From Phragmites australis (Eukaryota; Streptophyta; Magnoliopsida; Poales; Poaceae): a stretch of 64,000 nt of DNA. Positions 21,379 to 32,790 of the stretch are shown piece by piece (positions within the stretch are counted from its first letter, which is position 1; every line of letters starts with the position of its first letter). The stretch lies in the NCBI RefSeq assembly GCF_958298935.1, contig NC_084924.1:21797819-21861818 (forward strand), given 5' to 3'. Below the pieces are notes generated by a model, which was given only the letters and a program-made list of their open reading frames with translations, was not told where the DNA came from and made no database searches. A program made the position numbers and the translations under genes.

Positions 21379-21720
21379 GTGGGACCATTCCGGATGATCA
21401 CTCGGTATGGAGAGGTGGCTTATCAATTGGAGTTGCCTCCATCCCTCTCCACTGTGCACAACGTCTTCCATATTTCGCATTTAAAGAAATGCCTTCGAAC
21501 CCCAACTAAAGCCATTGAAGTTGCAAATCAAGAGTTGCAGTTGGATCTTTCCTATTGTGAATATCCAATTCGCATTCTTGACGAGACTGAACGGAAGATG
21601 CGGCATCAATCTATTAAATTCCTCAAGGTTTAATGGAGTAATCACTCCGAAGATGAAGCAACGTGGGAACATGAAGATCAGATTCGTGCTGATTATCCTG
21701 AGTTCTTCTCCCACCTATGA
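21379..21720 (+). pseudogene. element A: chromodomain end of integrase
   Basis: LPPSLSTVHNVFHISHLKKC is the GPY-type linker of chromovirus integrases. YCEYPIRILDETERKMRHQS and, after a TAA, SNHSEDEATWEHEDQI form a chromodomain. Chromodomains are thought to guide these elements to chromatin marks. One stop (21632-21634) lies inside the domain. This assigns element A to the Tekay/Del-type chromoviruses. Confidence 0.85.
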
Positions 21721-21814
21721 GTATTACTCTAGTATTATTACTCATAGAGTGGCATATTACTATCCGAAAATATTTTCACTACCGACTCGTACCAAATCTC
21801 AGGACGAGATTCTT

Positions 21815-21829
21815 TTAAAGGCGTAAGTT
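21815..21829 (+). other. element A: polypurine tract region
   Basis: TTAAAGGCGTAAGTT directly before the LTR start, in the same position as the AAGGGGG tracts of elements B and O. It is interrupted by C and T, so it is decayed. Confidence 0.5.
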
Positions 21830-23354
21830 TGTCACGTCCCAAATTCCATAATCGCATGATTAAGCTTTCACTGCCCTCAAGCTCTCTCTCCCTTTCTCCC
21901 AAAATCTGGCCTCAAGAGAAGGATTTGAGGTGAGTATGTGGTACCACCGCGATCCATAGCTCGTAAGCTATCCACCCCTCCAATTCATTTTCCTTTTCCC
22001 GAAGCATTCAAGTCGATTTTCGTGTCTTTTGATGTTTAGGGTTGAGACATGAGGAATACCAGATTTCTTTGTCTCCCAAGCATTTCACTCTATTTCCTTC
22101 ATCACCCGACGGTCCTCAACCTCCACAAGCACCGTGGGTAAGTCCCTTAGGCTTCCCTCGGCATGAATTCGTGATTTGGTTGGTCAATTTCGTAATGGAG
22201 TGAAGTTCATGAGTTCTTGAGGTTTTGGGCCAAATTAAAGGATTTGGGGAGATTTGAGTTAGGAATCATGTTGCTAGCTTGATGAGTGAATTTTAGACTC
22301 TCTAAACCATCTCAAACATGTCTCCCTTTGGATTGGAGAAGCTCGCAAATCAAATTGGCCATTTCTCGGTGAAGAACAGCTCTTTTGAAAGTCTGGAGAC
22401 TCCGGAAAATTTCCCAGAGACTTCGCAGTCTGGAGACTTCGCAAAAATTCGCAGATACTCTGCAAAAATACGATGTGAGGCTTGTAAAATTCATAATAAT
22501 TTTTTCATAGCTCCAAAAATTATAAAACCAACTTTGTTAGTTTTATAATAACCTCCTCTAGCTATTAAAAATGTCCTCAGCTGCTAAATAAATAATTAAC
22601 ATTTTGGGATGAATTAATTAGGTTAAGGCTTCATTAATTCACCGCTAATTCTTTGCGAGTGCTCTCCCTTTTAGTGAATGAAGAACTGGAGCGTGACACG
22701 GGTGTGAGCGAAGGCGGTAGTGAGCTCCCATGTTCCTGTGATTTATGTGCAGCAAGTGTCAAGCAAACCCAAGTGCAGGAAGGCAAGCAACTAAGTATAT
22801 TACACCTTTGTTCAATTGAATGAAGTCTAAAATTGATGAACTATGCTGATATATGTTTGCATATGTCGAGTAAAGATCGGGTACAAATGGGTAGATCCTA
22901 TGTTGAATGCATTACTTATACCTTAAATTGTTGTTCATCCTTTCCTTGACGCCTTGAGTATGTTGCTGATGTCTAGATTACAAGTCAGATCGAAATGCTT
23001 AGCAATGCAGGTCATGAGGTAGAAGTCGAGCGGTGAATTGTTTCATCGTTCGTGAGCATAGACGATATTTACTTTCATAGTGATCACAATGTTGGATATG
23101 GGTTGATGATGGTTGGATGAGTGGTGAGTATGAAATGAGATGTGGACGGTGCTAGGTGTGTTATCTGCTCCGGAAGAAAGTCTTGGGGCAGGCCGGGAGA
23201 GGAACCCAGACACCGTAGACCATTTGCGTTGTTTAAGCACCGATCGTCAGTGTAGTCAGCTTTAGCACTTACCTTACTCACCACATGCCGATCTAATGGT
23301 AAGGCGAGCCGAATAACTTTGTAGTTGTGATAATTTGGACGTGAACATAAGTGT
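21830..23354 (+). repeat. element A: 3' LTR, truncated
   Basis: Starts TGTCACGTCCCAAATTCC right after the polypurine tract. Its later part (about 22800-23340) resembles element O's LTR (about 39200-39670), sharing GCAAGC-AAGCA, CTTAGCAATGCA, TAGAAGTCGA and GATCTAATGGTAAG. Similarity ends near 23354, where gag-like sequence of element B starts, so the LTR end and any target duplication are lost. Confidence 0.7.
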
Positions 23355-24600
23355 ATTAGGATGGAAGATAACAAGAAGATGGAGATGTTTTTCACATATC
23401 AACAATCAGGAAGCATTTCTAGTCTTCAGACTATAACACCCCAGCAGCATCAAGGTCAACCTCAATACATTAATGATCAAGGATGGAACCCCAAGGATCA
23501 ACAGAACACCCAGACACAAGGCAATCCTTAGGATCTCAACCTCGTGATTGAGTAATTACCTACAGTGAATTTCTACTGAACAGGGCGAAATGTTTCAAGA
23601 AGTGCAAAAATCAAGAAGGCAATCCAGTCAGTCAAGCTCCAAAGAAACCGAAGAAAAGGAGGATATCATTCCGAGGACAGAATCAGTAGCAAAGGCCACC
23701 GTAGAAGATGCCCAATCATGTTATAGGAGCATACAAGCAGCCAGTACAGCAGCAGTCACACCCTAACTACTAGCCGCAGTGACCCAACAGCAACAAACAT
23801 CAATAGGTGTCACCCCAGATTAACACAGAGCGACTTCTGATGAGACCAAACAAGAATCTTCAAGTCATGCCTCAGAATATGAAAAGTCACATACGTATCA
23901 ATGAAGCTTTGGGAAGTAAGTATCATCTGCAGGGCAATGACAAGAAGAAAACTTCCCAAGGACAACAAGCAACCAATAGTTCTCAACAATATTCCACTCC
24001 TGAAGAAGCACTACATGTTGCCAACTAGGAAGGATCTTAGGACATTTCATTAATAAGTGCTTTAAGAGGTATTATGCTCCTCCCAATGAGAGGGCATGTT
24101 TCCACTGTGAAGGACCCTTACACCGGATCAAGTGTTCGACAATGTACCTTACCCTAGACCAACCCGACCTCAATATTCGGAAGAAGTTCCCAATTCAGTC
24201 TCAAAGCCACAACAAATTTAGGAGGTTTGGATCAACCTAAGAATGGTAGTGGTCAAATTAATAACATCAAGACCAAAGAAGCTTAGCAGGCATAAGAATA
24301 TACCTTGTGATGTATTCATTGATCAACTCTGTAATAAAGTTTCCAGAATGGACTATATTGTCTTTCGTAGTATCAAACTCTCCTGTAAGTTACACCTTAT
24401 CAATGTTAATGATAAAGTTTTCAGAAAGAAACAAGAGTAAGATGTGTATGCTTTAGTTCAATTTTTTTTTATATGCTTTAGTTTAATTTTTTTAAGGGGG
24501 TAGACTTTCTAGCCAATTTATTGGTTCTCGAATCTAAAGACCCTGATGTTGTTCTTGGAAGAGGCTAGTCAGCAAGAGTAATGGAGTAATATGATGTGCC
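23355..24600 (+). pseudogene. element B: gag and protease remnants
   Basis: Gln-rich gag C-terminal sequence (TPQQHQGQPQYINDQGWNPK) in several frames, a degenerate zinc knuckle (CFHCEGPLHRIKC, one residue short of CX2CX4HX4C) at about 24100, and protease pieces: ITSRPKKLSRHKNIPCDVFI (24243-24440 frame) and FLANLLVLESKDPDVVLGRG near 24510. Active-site sequence was not recognised. It begins at the truncated LTR of element A with no 5' LTR of its own, so the 5' end of element B is missing. Confidence 0.65.
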
Positions 24601-25660
24601 AAGGAAAGGATAGTACTCATAGGCTACACGCCGATCCCAGAAGTGACCATCAAGAATATTACCCTCTTCCTAGGATCTTACACTCATGATATCGTTAGTT
24701 GAAGATTTGAGCATCAGATATCCCTAAAACAGCTTTCATCACCCATTATGGACTATATGAGTATACGATCATGTCATTCGAACAAATGCCCCAGCCTACT
24801 TCAGGTATCCGATGAATAAGGTCTTCATGGAGTATTTTGACAAGTTCGTCGTAGTATTTATCGACGACATCCTGGTTTTCTCCAAAAACAAAGAAGAGCA
24901 TGAGAAACACGTAAGGATGGTATTGTAAAAACTCAAGGAGAACCAACTATATCCCAAGTTGAGTAAGTGTGAGTTCTGGTTGAAGAAACTTCTTTTCCTA
25001 GACCATATTATTTCAGCAGGAGGTGTATCTGTGGACACATCTAAAATGAAGGATGTTCTAAACTAGAAACCACTGCAGAATGTTTCAGAGGTTTGTAGTT
25101 TCTTAGGTCTAGCAGGATACTACCGTCGGTTCATAGAATGTTTCTCCAAGATAGCGAAGCCAATTATAGAACTGCTAGAGAAAGGAGCAGAGTTTAAGTG
25201 GACAGCAACTTGAGAAGCTAGTTTCAATGAATTGAAGAAAAGATTGACCTCAGCTCCAGTGCTAATCATGCCAAATACTCAGAAGTCGTTATCTGTGTAT
25301 TTTGATGTATCTCGCCAAGGGTTAGGATATGTGCTCATGCAAGAAGATCATGTGGTAGCATATGCATCCAGGCAGTTAAGGAAACATGAGGAGAACTACC
25401 CAACACATGACTTGGAATTAGTCGTAGTAGTGCACGCACTCAAGATCTGGAGACACTACCTGATAGGTCAAAGGTGTGAGATCTATTCAGATCATAAGAG
25501 TTTGATGTATATCTTCACTCAACCAAATCTTAATCTCAGACAATGCAGATGATTAGAACTCATCAAGGACTACAATTTGGGAATCAAGTATCACCCAGGA
25601 AAGACAATTATAGTGGTTGATGCTCAAAGTACAAAATCTCATGTCAATGCTATAACTCTC
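24601..25660 (+). pseudogene. element B: reverse transcriptase and RNase H
   Basis: RT is internally deleted: the VTIKN-PLPRI block (about 24648-24682) is followed almost directly by [20 protein letters not shown]. The polymerase box FIDDILVFS is intact in codons (24857-24868), but the frame shifts on either side. RNase H is open at 25232-25552: [19 protein letters not shown] (first Asp kept), [20 protein letters not shown] and [20 protein letters not shown], with a stop shortly after and then YHPGKTIIVVDAQSTKS. Confidence 0.85.
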
Positions 25661-26885
25661 CAAGAGATGAGTCCCGAGCTATGCAAAGAATTTGAGAAGT
25701 TGAATTTGGGAATTGTGTGTGACACCAAGATAGTTGCAATGGAAATAGACTCAATGCTTGAACAAGAAATAAGGATGAGTCAGCTAGAGGATGAAAAGAT
25801 CATAGAAATCAAACAGCTCATTAAAGATGGTAAAGCCCCGGGTTTCACCGAAGATGAGCAAGGTACAGTGTGGTACAAGCATATAATATGTGTTCCGGAT
25901 GTGAAAGCTATTCGGGATGCAATTCTAAGGGAAGCTCATGACACTGCATATTCATGGAGTACCAAGATGTATCAAGATACTAAAAGATCAGTATTGGTGG
26001 TACAGAATGAAATACGCAGTAGCAGAATATGTGGCTTTGTGTGATATCAGTCAGTGAATCAAAGCTGAGCATCAGAGACCAGCAAGACTTTTACAACCTT
26101 TGAAAGCACCTGAATGGAAGCGGAAGAAATTAGCATGGATTTCATAGTGGGCTTACCTCGAATACAATCACGATATGATTCCATATGGGTCATAGTCGAC
26201 CGATTGACAAAAGTAGCTCATTTCATTCCGGTCAAAGAATCCTATCAAGGTCCGAAACTAGTTGAGTTGTATATGTTCAAGATTGTGTGCTACATGGATT
26301 ACCCAAGATAATTGTATCTGATCGTGGTAATCAGTTTACTTCATGGTTCTGGCAAACCTACGTGAATCTATGGATACAAGGTTGAATTTTAGCTCAACAT
26401 ATTACCCGCAAACTAATGGACAAACAGAAAGAGTGAATCAAATCCTTGAAGACCAGTATCCGTTGGGACAAGATTTACCTTATGCAGAGTTCTCATACAA
26501 CAACAGTTATCAAGCTAGTCTTAATATGTCCCCTTTTGAAGCCTTATATGGAAGAAAATGCAGAACCCCTCTGTTCTGGAACGAGACCGAGGAAAGTTAA
26601 GTATTCGGCCCAGAAGTTCTGAGAGAAGTAGAAAGACAACTGCAAGAGATTAGAGATAATCTTAATACTGCTTAGTCAAGACAAAAGAGCTATGCAAATA
26701 GTCGACACCGATAATTGATTTTCAAAGTAAGAGACTTCGTGTATCTTAAGGTGTCACCTATAAGAGGTCTATGTAGATTCAAGGTTAAGGGCAAGTTTTC
26801 ATCTTGATTTATTGGTCCGTACAACATACTGGAAACACGAGGAGAAGTAGCTTACCAGCTTGAATTACCACCTCAACTCTCAGGA
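25661..26885 (+). pseudogene. element B: integrase
   Basis: The frame 25577-26044 covers the RNase H end and integrase N-terminus (KMYQDTKRSVLVVQNEI replaces the usual zinc-binding WWxxMK segment). The core holds SMDFIVGLPRIQSRYDSIWV (first Asp, about 26130), IVSDRGNQFTS-type sequence at 26310-26340 (second Asp) and YYPQTNGQTERVNQILEDQY (Glu) in the 26343-26600 frame. SYNNSYQASLNMSPFEALYG follows. A short deletion removes the MLRACV segment after ILED. All three catalytic residues are present, in different frames. Confidence 0.85.
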
Positions 26886-27179
26886 GTGCATGATGTTTTC
26901 CATGTGTCACAGTTGAAAAAGTGGCTAAGAATTCTTGAGGAACAACTACCAGTAAAGGAACTAGATGTGCGAGAAGATCTCTTTTACTCAGAGTATCCGA
27001 TCAAGATTCTTGAGATGTCAGAATGGGTTACTCGGAACAGAAGAGTGCAAATGTGCAAAGTGCAGTGGGAGCATCACTCAGAAGAGGAAGCCACCTGGGA
27101 AAGAAAAGATGATCTAAAGGCTGAGTTTCCTCATCTCTTCTCTGATCCTTCCGAATCTCGAGGGCGAGATTCAACCTAA
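26886..27179 (+). pseudogene. element B: chromodomain end of integrase
   Basis: Open frame of 97 codons: MHDVFHVSQLKKWLRILEEQ, then a well-preserved chromodomain containing YSEYPIKILEMSEWVTRNRR and HHSEEEATWERKDDLKAEFP, ending 11 bases before the LTR. This matches grass Tekay (RIRE3-like) elements and shows that element B, though broken elsewhere, keeps this domain intact. Confidence 0.9.
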
Positions 27180-27190
27180 GGGGGTAGGTT
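27177..27190 (+). other. element B: polypurine tract
   Basis: AAGGGGGTAGGTT immediately before the LTR start TGTAACACCC; it primes plus-strand DNA synthesis in LTR elements. Confidence 0.75.
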
Positions 27191-30100
27191 TGTAACACCC
27201 TAAATTTTCAATTTTTGCAGTAGTTTAAAATTTGCTAGAATTACATAGGAGTTGTAGGTTTTGTTCAATTTAGATGGAAACTAATTTCTAAATTTAATTT
27301 TCCATAGGTTATATTTGTATTTGATGCATTCATGTTGTAGTAGTTGCAATAGGCTTTTATGCGTGAAAAATAGTTGCAAAAGTTTCTTAGAAGGCGCTCG
27401 TTTAAAACTCTTTGCAAAAACGGGTTAAAAATAAAATGAAAAGCAATCTCCTAAATTTCTAAACCTTCTCGGGCCTAATCCTTCCTTTTTCCGGCCTAAA
27501 ACCCCCTCTCCCTCTCTCCTTTTCTTTTCCACACCATCTCCTTTCCACTGGGCCCAGAACATTCGCCGCCCAGCCGACCACTTCCACCCGACCCTCTCAC
27601 TGACACGTGGGACCGGCTCAAGCCCAACCGAGCTGCGTCAAACTGCCCGAACCACCCCGCTTGAGCCCGGCTCCCCTTCTTCCTCCTCCGCTGGCTTCGT
27701 TCCCCTTTGTCATCCGTCGGAAATCCCACACCTCCCCACACCCTCTCCCTCCCGAAACGGTGGGATTCAATTCATTAACGCACAATCAAGCGCCCGCACC
27801 CATTTCCCCTTCCTTTACCCTCTCTATCTCTCAATCAAAGCGGGAAATCGCCAGCCTTAATGGCCATGGTTGTCAGTCATTCCTCTCTGAGCACTGGCCA
27901 CTCCACTCCATCCTGCACCCATCTAAGCTGCCCTTCTCCTTCTCGGCAAGGTTCTGCACCCCTCACACCCTCTCACACCCCTTTCCTCGCTCAGATTCAC
28001 CATCGGCATCACCTTCTCTCCGTTGCTGGTGGGTTGCTCCGCCGCGTCTTTTCTTTGCCGTCGAGCTCTCACTGACCAAGCCGATCCCCTCACCATGTGC
28101 GCAGGTTCTTGAGGATCCCGTAGCGCCAGACTTCGGCCTCTCTCCCTCGCCGGAGCACCGTCCTCACCAAGCCCGAGCTCCACCGGCCACCTTTCTCCAT
28201 CACCATCCGCCCACCGTCCCTCTCCACCGTTGATACCCCTCGCTAAATACTCCCCGTGTTCCCCTCTTCATTTTGCACTTCTCGTCATCGAGTTCCGAGG
28301 CCGGACGTGCATTTTCACGCGATTGCAGTGAAGGCCCGGCCATGCACCGCCGTCGGTCGGCCGTCGTCTCTGTTTAGAGCCGTCGGCCCAAGTCCTTTTC
28401 CCCCATCAATTTTTGGCAATCCGATCAAGATCTGGCGGCCTAGATCGCATACCCCTTCATGCATTTGTAACTGGTTCACCGTGGACAATGGACCGACCTT
28501 CAAGCCTTGGTCCATGGGTCCATGGACCTATTCCGTAGGTTTTTCAATAGAAAAACAATTCCTTTTCTCTTATGACATCATAAGAAGGATTTTTAGTATA
28601 AAAATTAATTGGTTTATTCTCTAAAACTAAGTAAAATTTGTAGAAAAACGCCTAGAACTTGAAAAGCTCATAACTTTTTGCTCAAAGCTCCGATTTGGGT
28701 GATTTTCATGCTCAAATTCTCGTAGTGTCGTGTAGACTCATTTATAGGTTTTTATCTAGTTTTACTACTATCTGGTGTACTGTTCTTAGTAGTTTCTTTT
28801 GTGTTCTTTTCTGGTGTGTTGTTTAGGAGGTGAGCAATTTGTGAACCTGCAAGATCAAGCTTTTGAAGATTTCGAGCAATCCTTAGCTTAAGGCAAGTGT
28901 CCTTGAACATCTTGCACCTATTTTAGGACTTTTATATGTTAGCTATTTATCCTTCATTGCATGCTTGTCTAATTTGGAATCCTATAATTAGGATTTACTA
29001 TATTTTGTATGATTATCCTTGTCGCCATTGATGAGTCATGGGATATGAAGGGTAAATATGCTAGTTGCTGTCATGGTTGGAGTAAATGTTAAACTTGACT
29101 AATGTATATGCAATATGAACTGGCATGATAATTTTGTAGTAACATAGTATAGGGATCCTAATAGGATGGTTGGTTTAAGGATGGTGCAAGAAGGCAAATG
29201 TGGTTGTTCCTGTATGGGATCCTAAGGACCGGTTCTTGAACATGTAACCAAGCTAAACCGCAACCATCCACGGGGCCTATATGGGTATGGCCTGGCCAAT
29301 TAATTAGCCACCCCCTGATTCTGTGGGCACCAATGGACGGTTGAGTGGCACAAGAGGAGGCTTCTGTAACGATATAATTGTCTGTTAGCGGTGAAACCTT
29401 AGTGGGTGCCTACGGATCGGGGAGCTTGTAAACGCGTTGTAGTGATCTCCTAGCGACACACTATAGGAAGTGTGTAAGTGCTTGATCAGCACGGCAACAC
29501 GTAGACTGTCACCTGGTAATGCGGGTGATGAAATCATGACCCGTGGGGAAAGATGGGCAAACTCTGCATAGTATAAAACTGATCGATCAGTCGTGCTCAC
29601 AATTAAGAGTGGCTTGGACTTCTTCTTGATTAGTTGGGATTAGGGTTCTAGTATGGATGGTCAGGTAGCCAGGTAATGGGATTACCTAGTGAGTTTTGGT
29701 AGCCAGATATGGAATATCTGCTGAGTTTGTAGTCGGATGGGATCCGATAAGCTGTTCTTCTTTTTTAGTTGTGTCCTCACACTTAGTAAATTGGATGCCT
29801 GATGTTGGAGTCATAGGTTAAGGTTGCTTACTGCATTGAACCAGTGTCTAACCTTTTTTTTGACTTAAGCCCCATATCATACTTTCCTGCACTTGCAGAG
29901 TACATTTTGTACTCACACCCATGTCCCATTTCTTTCATCCCTTTGCTATTCAGAAGCCGTCAATGAAGCTGCACTCTTCGATGGAGATGACTTCGACCCG
30001 GAGCTACTGTTCTAGGCTGGTGTGCCCCCGGTTGACGCCTGTCCAGGACGGAAGACCCTCGGTGCTGAAGCTTTCTTTTCTATTGTGTTTTCTTTTAGAC

Positions 30101-30246
30101 CCTCGAGTCCTTTTGTAATAAGTTAATAATGTTAGTGCAATTATGACACTGTGATGATACACTAATGATGTAACGCATGTATGAAATTTGATCCTAGCAT
30201 ACATGTGGTTGTACCTGGTTTTGTTTCTTTAAAACTAGGTGTTACA
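27191..30246 (+). repeat. element B: 3' LTR (3056 bp)
   Basis: Starts TGTAACACCCTAAATTTT and ends AAAACTAGGTGTTACA, an inverted-repeat pair of ends (TGTAACACC / GGTGTTACA). It holds a GC-rich central block (about 27500-28500) whose open frames look non-coding, and a TATA-like TATAAAAA at 28597 with TGACATCA 16 bases upstream. It is related throughout to the solo LTR at 49227-52588 and, in reverse, to 52662-55812: for example GGGGCCTATATGGGTA, GCCTGGCCAATTAATTAGCC and GAAACCTTAGTGGGTG recur. No 5' partner is present. Tat-lineage RT sequence begins at 30247. Confidence 0.85.
28573..28604 (+). promoter_or_regulatory. candidate LTR core promoter of element B
   Basis: TGACATCA (28573-28580) followed after 16 bases by TATAAAAA. 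The same arrangement with the same spacing is in the solo LTR at 50754-50784. Other TATA-like words exist in these LTRs, so the assignment is tentative. Confidence 0.35.
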
Positions 30247-30960
30247 CTAAACCCAGAGAAGTGTACGTTCGGGGTTCTGTCAGGGAAATTGCTTGGATTG
30301 CTCATGTCTCAATCGAGAGATAGAGGCGAACCCTGACAATATCAGGGCCATCGACCAGATGAGATCCTTGACCTGGTTAAAGGAGGTTCAGAAGCTAATA
30401 TGATGCATTGCTACTCTGAGCAAGTTCATCTTAAGGCTAGGGAAAAAGGGACTGCCATTCTTCAAACTCCTAAAGAAAAACGACCACTTCCAGTGGATGC
30501 TAGAGGCATAAGCAGCATTCCAAGAGCTCAAAAGGTACCTCTCCTCCCCTCCCATACTAACCGCACCTCGACTTGACGAGGAGCTCTTGCTCTATGTTGC
30601 CTCAACACCATAGGTCACAAACGCGATCCTAGTCATCCATCAATGACCAGTATATTACATCAGTGAGGTCCTGCGCGACATGAAGGCTCGTTACCCACAG
30701 GTTTAGAAACTGACATACGTACGTTTTTGATTTTCTATTCACTCATGATCGGGCCTAACCTGGTCGCCGTCCTGATAGCCTCTCACAAGCTCAGACACTA
30801 CTTTCAGGCTCACAAAATCAAGGTGATTTCCTCGTTCCCAATTAGGGAAATTCTCCATACCAGAGATGCAATAGGAAGAACAGCAAAGTGGCCAGTAGAG
30901 CTCGGGGGATTCGATCTCCAGTCCATCCCCCAAACTTCTATCAAATCCTAGGCGTTGGCT
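30247..30960 (+). pseudogene. element C (Tat): RT C-terminus
   Basis: Begins abruptly at the LTR end of element B with LNPEKCTFGVLSGKLLGLLM, the RT thumb of a Tat-lineage element (compare LNPEKCMFGV at about 729). It continues with connection-domain sequence in several frames; 30727-30951 reads IGRTAKWPVELGGFDLQSIP. The RT palm with YxDD and everything upstream is missing. It is a different, less related copy than the 1-9554 element. Confidence 0.8.
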
Positions 30961-31466
30961 GATTTTGTAGCCGAGTGGTCATCCTTCGAGCCCGAGCAGG
31001 TATAGTGACCAAAGGCAGACGAGCTCTGGACCATGCACTTCGATGGGTTGTTCACACTAAAGGGAGCTAGGGCAGGAGTGGTTCTGACCTCACCTACCAG
31101 CGAATCCTCAGGTACGTAGTTCAATTATATTTTCCAGCCACTAATAACACTGTTGAATATGAGAGCCTCTTGTCCGAAATACGAGCAGCTTCCACACTTG
31201 GGATTAAATGACTAGTAGCGATAGGGGACATGCTACTAGTCATGAACCAGGTGCAAAAGGTGTTTCAATACTCTGACCCGACAATGGTAGCATGCCTCGT
31301 CGAAGTGAGAATACTAGAGCAACGTTTCATCAGCTTTGAGGTCAAGCACGTCCCTCACAAGGACAACTTCCTAGCCGATGAGCTGGCCCGTCTAGCTTCT
31401 TCTCGTAAACCTGTCCTAGCTAGAGTCTTTGAAGAAAGACTCTCGCGACCATCCACCACGGTCTGA
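30961..31466 (+). pseudogene. element C (Tat): RNase H
   Basis: DELWTMHFDGLFTLKGARAG gives the first Asp. After frameshifts the open frame 31230-31466 reads VMNQVQKVFQYSDPTMVACL, EVKHVPHKDNFLADELARLA and the tail SSRKPVLARVFEERLSRPST, all standard for grass Tat RNase H. The Asp in the C-terminal DNFLADELA is kept. The Glu block between them is damaged (NTVEYESL, about 31148-31171). Confidence 0.85.
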
Positions 31467-32790
31467 GGCCAAGGTAAAGGGGATGCTCCACTTGAAAACG
31501 AAGCACTCAAGGCAACACCTCCTTCAGTGTCGTCGACCTCGGGCGACCATCATATGGTCGCTCTGCTCGATTCGAGTATGACCTAGAAGGATTAGATCTT
31601 GGACTACCTTTAGAATCGAGGAGTCCCTAATGAGGATGTGTCAGTAGAAAAGGTCTTACAGCAAGCCTGCAGGTACTCTCTAGAAGTGGGACGCCTCTAC
31701 CATCGAAGGAGCAATGGCCTTTTACTAAAATGCATCACTCAAGAAGAGGGGAGCATAGTGCTCTCTTATATCCATGGAGGTATATGTGGTAGCCATGCTT
31801 CATACCGCACCTTGGTTGGAAAAGCGTTCCGATAAGAATTCTATTGGCCCACTGCCCTCCAGGATGCCTGTGAGCTGGTGAAGTGGTGCAAGTCGTGTCA
31901 GTACCATGACCGAAATACCAGCCTATCAGCCCAGGCACTTGAAACCATACCTTACGCTATCTGGGGGCTCAATATCGTTGGACCATTCCCCAAAGCCCCT
32001 GGCAGTTTTGAATTCCTGTTCGTGGCCATCGACAAGTTCACTAAGTGGATCGTGGCCAAACCCATCAAGATGATCACTGCCATGACAGCGATTAAGTTCA
32101 TACGAGGGTTAGTAGTGCGGTTTAGCAGTCCGAGCCGCACAATCATCGAAAACGGAACTCAGTTCGCCAGTAGTGCTTTCCAAGACTACTACGAAGAAAT
32201 CAGGACCATGGTTTGCTATGCGTCTATGGCTCACCCCCAAAGCAACAAACAAGTCAAAAGGGTAAATGGGATGATACTAAAAGGGATCAAAACATAGGTC
32301 TTTGATTGGCTTAAGAGCTATTCAAGACGTTAGGTGGACAAACTCCCCATAGTACTCTGGTCGCTATGAACGACCCCCAATCAGGCTATGGTCGAAACCC
32401 TTTTCTTCTTCATTTTTGGCACTGAAGTAATACTCCCCTCAAAAATCACCCTCCAGCCGCCTCGAGTCAGCAAATACTCAGACAACGACTAGGTGGCGCG
32501 ATGAGAGGATGACATAAACATGATCGAAGAATTCTACGATTGTGCTCTGATTTGAGCTGCCTGATATCAACAGAGCTTTAGACGCTACCATGACCGGAAG
32601 CTGTGAGAACAAACACTGGTCATAGGCGACCTCGTCCTTAGGCAAATTCAGAATAAGACCGGTTGGAATAAACTCTCCCCCAGGGGCCCTACAAAGTGAT
32701 CGATGTCACCCGACCTGTTACGATCAAGTTAGCCATGGAGGACGACCATTAATTATACAACTCCTAGAATATCGCCCTGTTGCTCAAGTT
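31467..32790 (+). pseudogene. element C (Tat): integrase, catalytic triad lost
   Basis: The zinc-binding region reads VLSYIHGGICGSHASYRTLV and, after a TAA, CKSCQYHDRN. The core is a clean open frame, 31878-32297. Aligned to the family, the first catalytic Asp (GLD) is Asn (AAT 31971-31973), the second (TDNGTQF) is Glu (GAA 32148-32150), and the catalytic Glu (QVERAN) is Lys (AAA 32256-32258). The spacing of the last two is 36 codons, as in active enzymes, so the alignment is secure. The C-terminal half (32300-32760) has many stops. The protein could not catalyse integration. Confidence 0.85.

Noticed and set aside
27607..28233. 208-codon Pro/Ser-rich open frame
   Set aside because: It lies in the GC-rich part of a chromovirus LTR, has no recognisable domain, and the matching region of the related LTR (49227-52588) has different frames.
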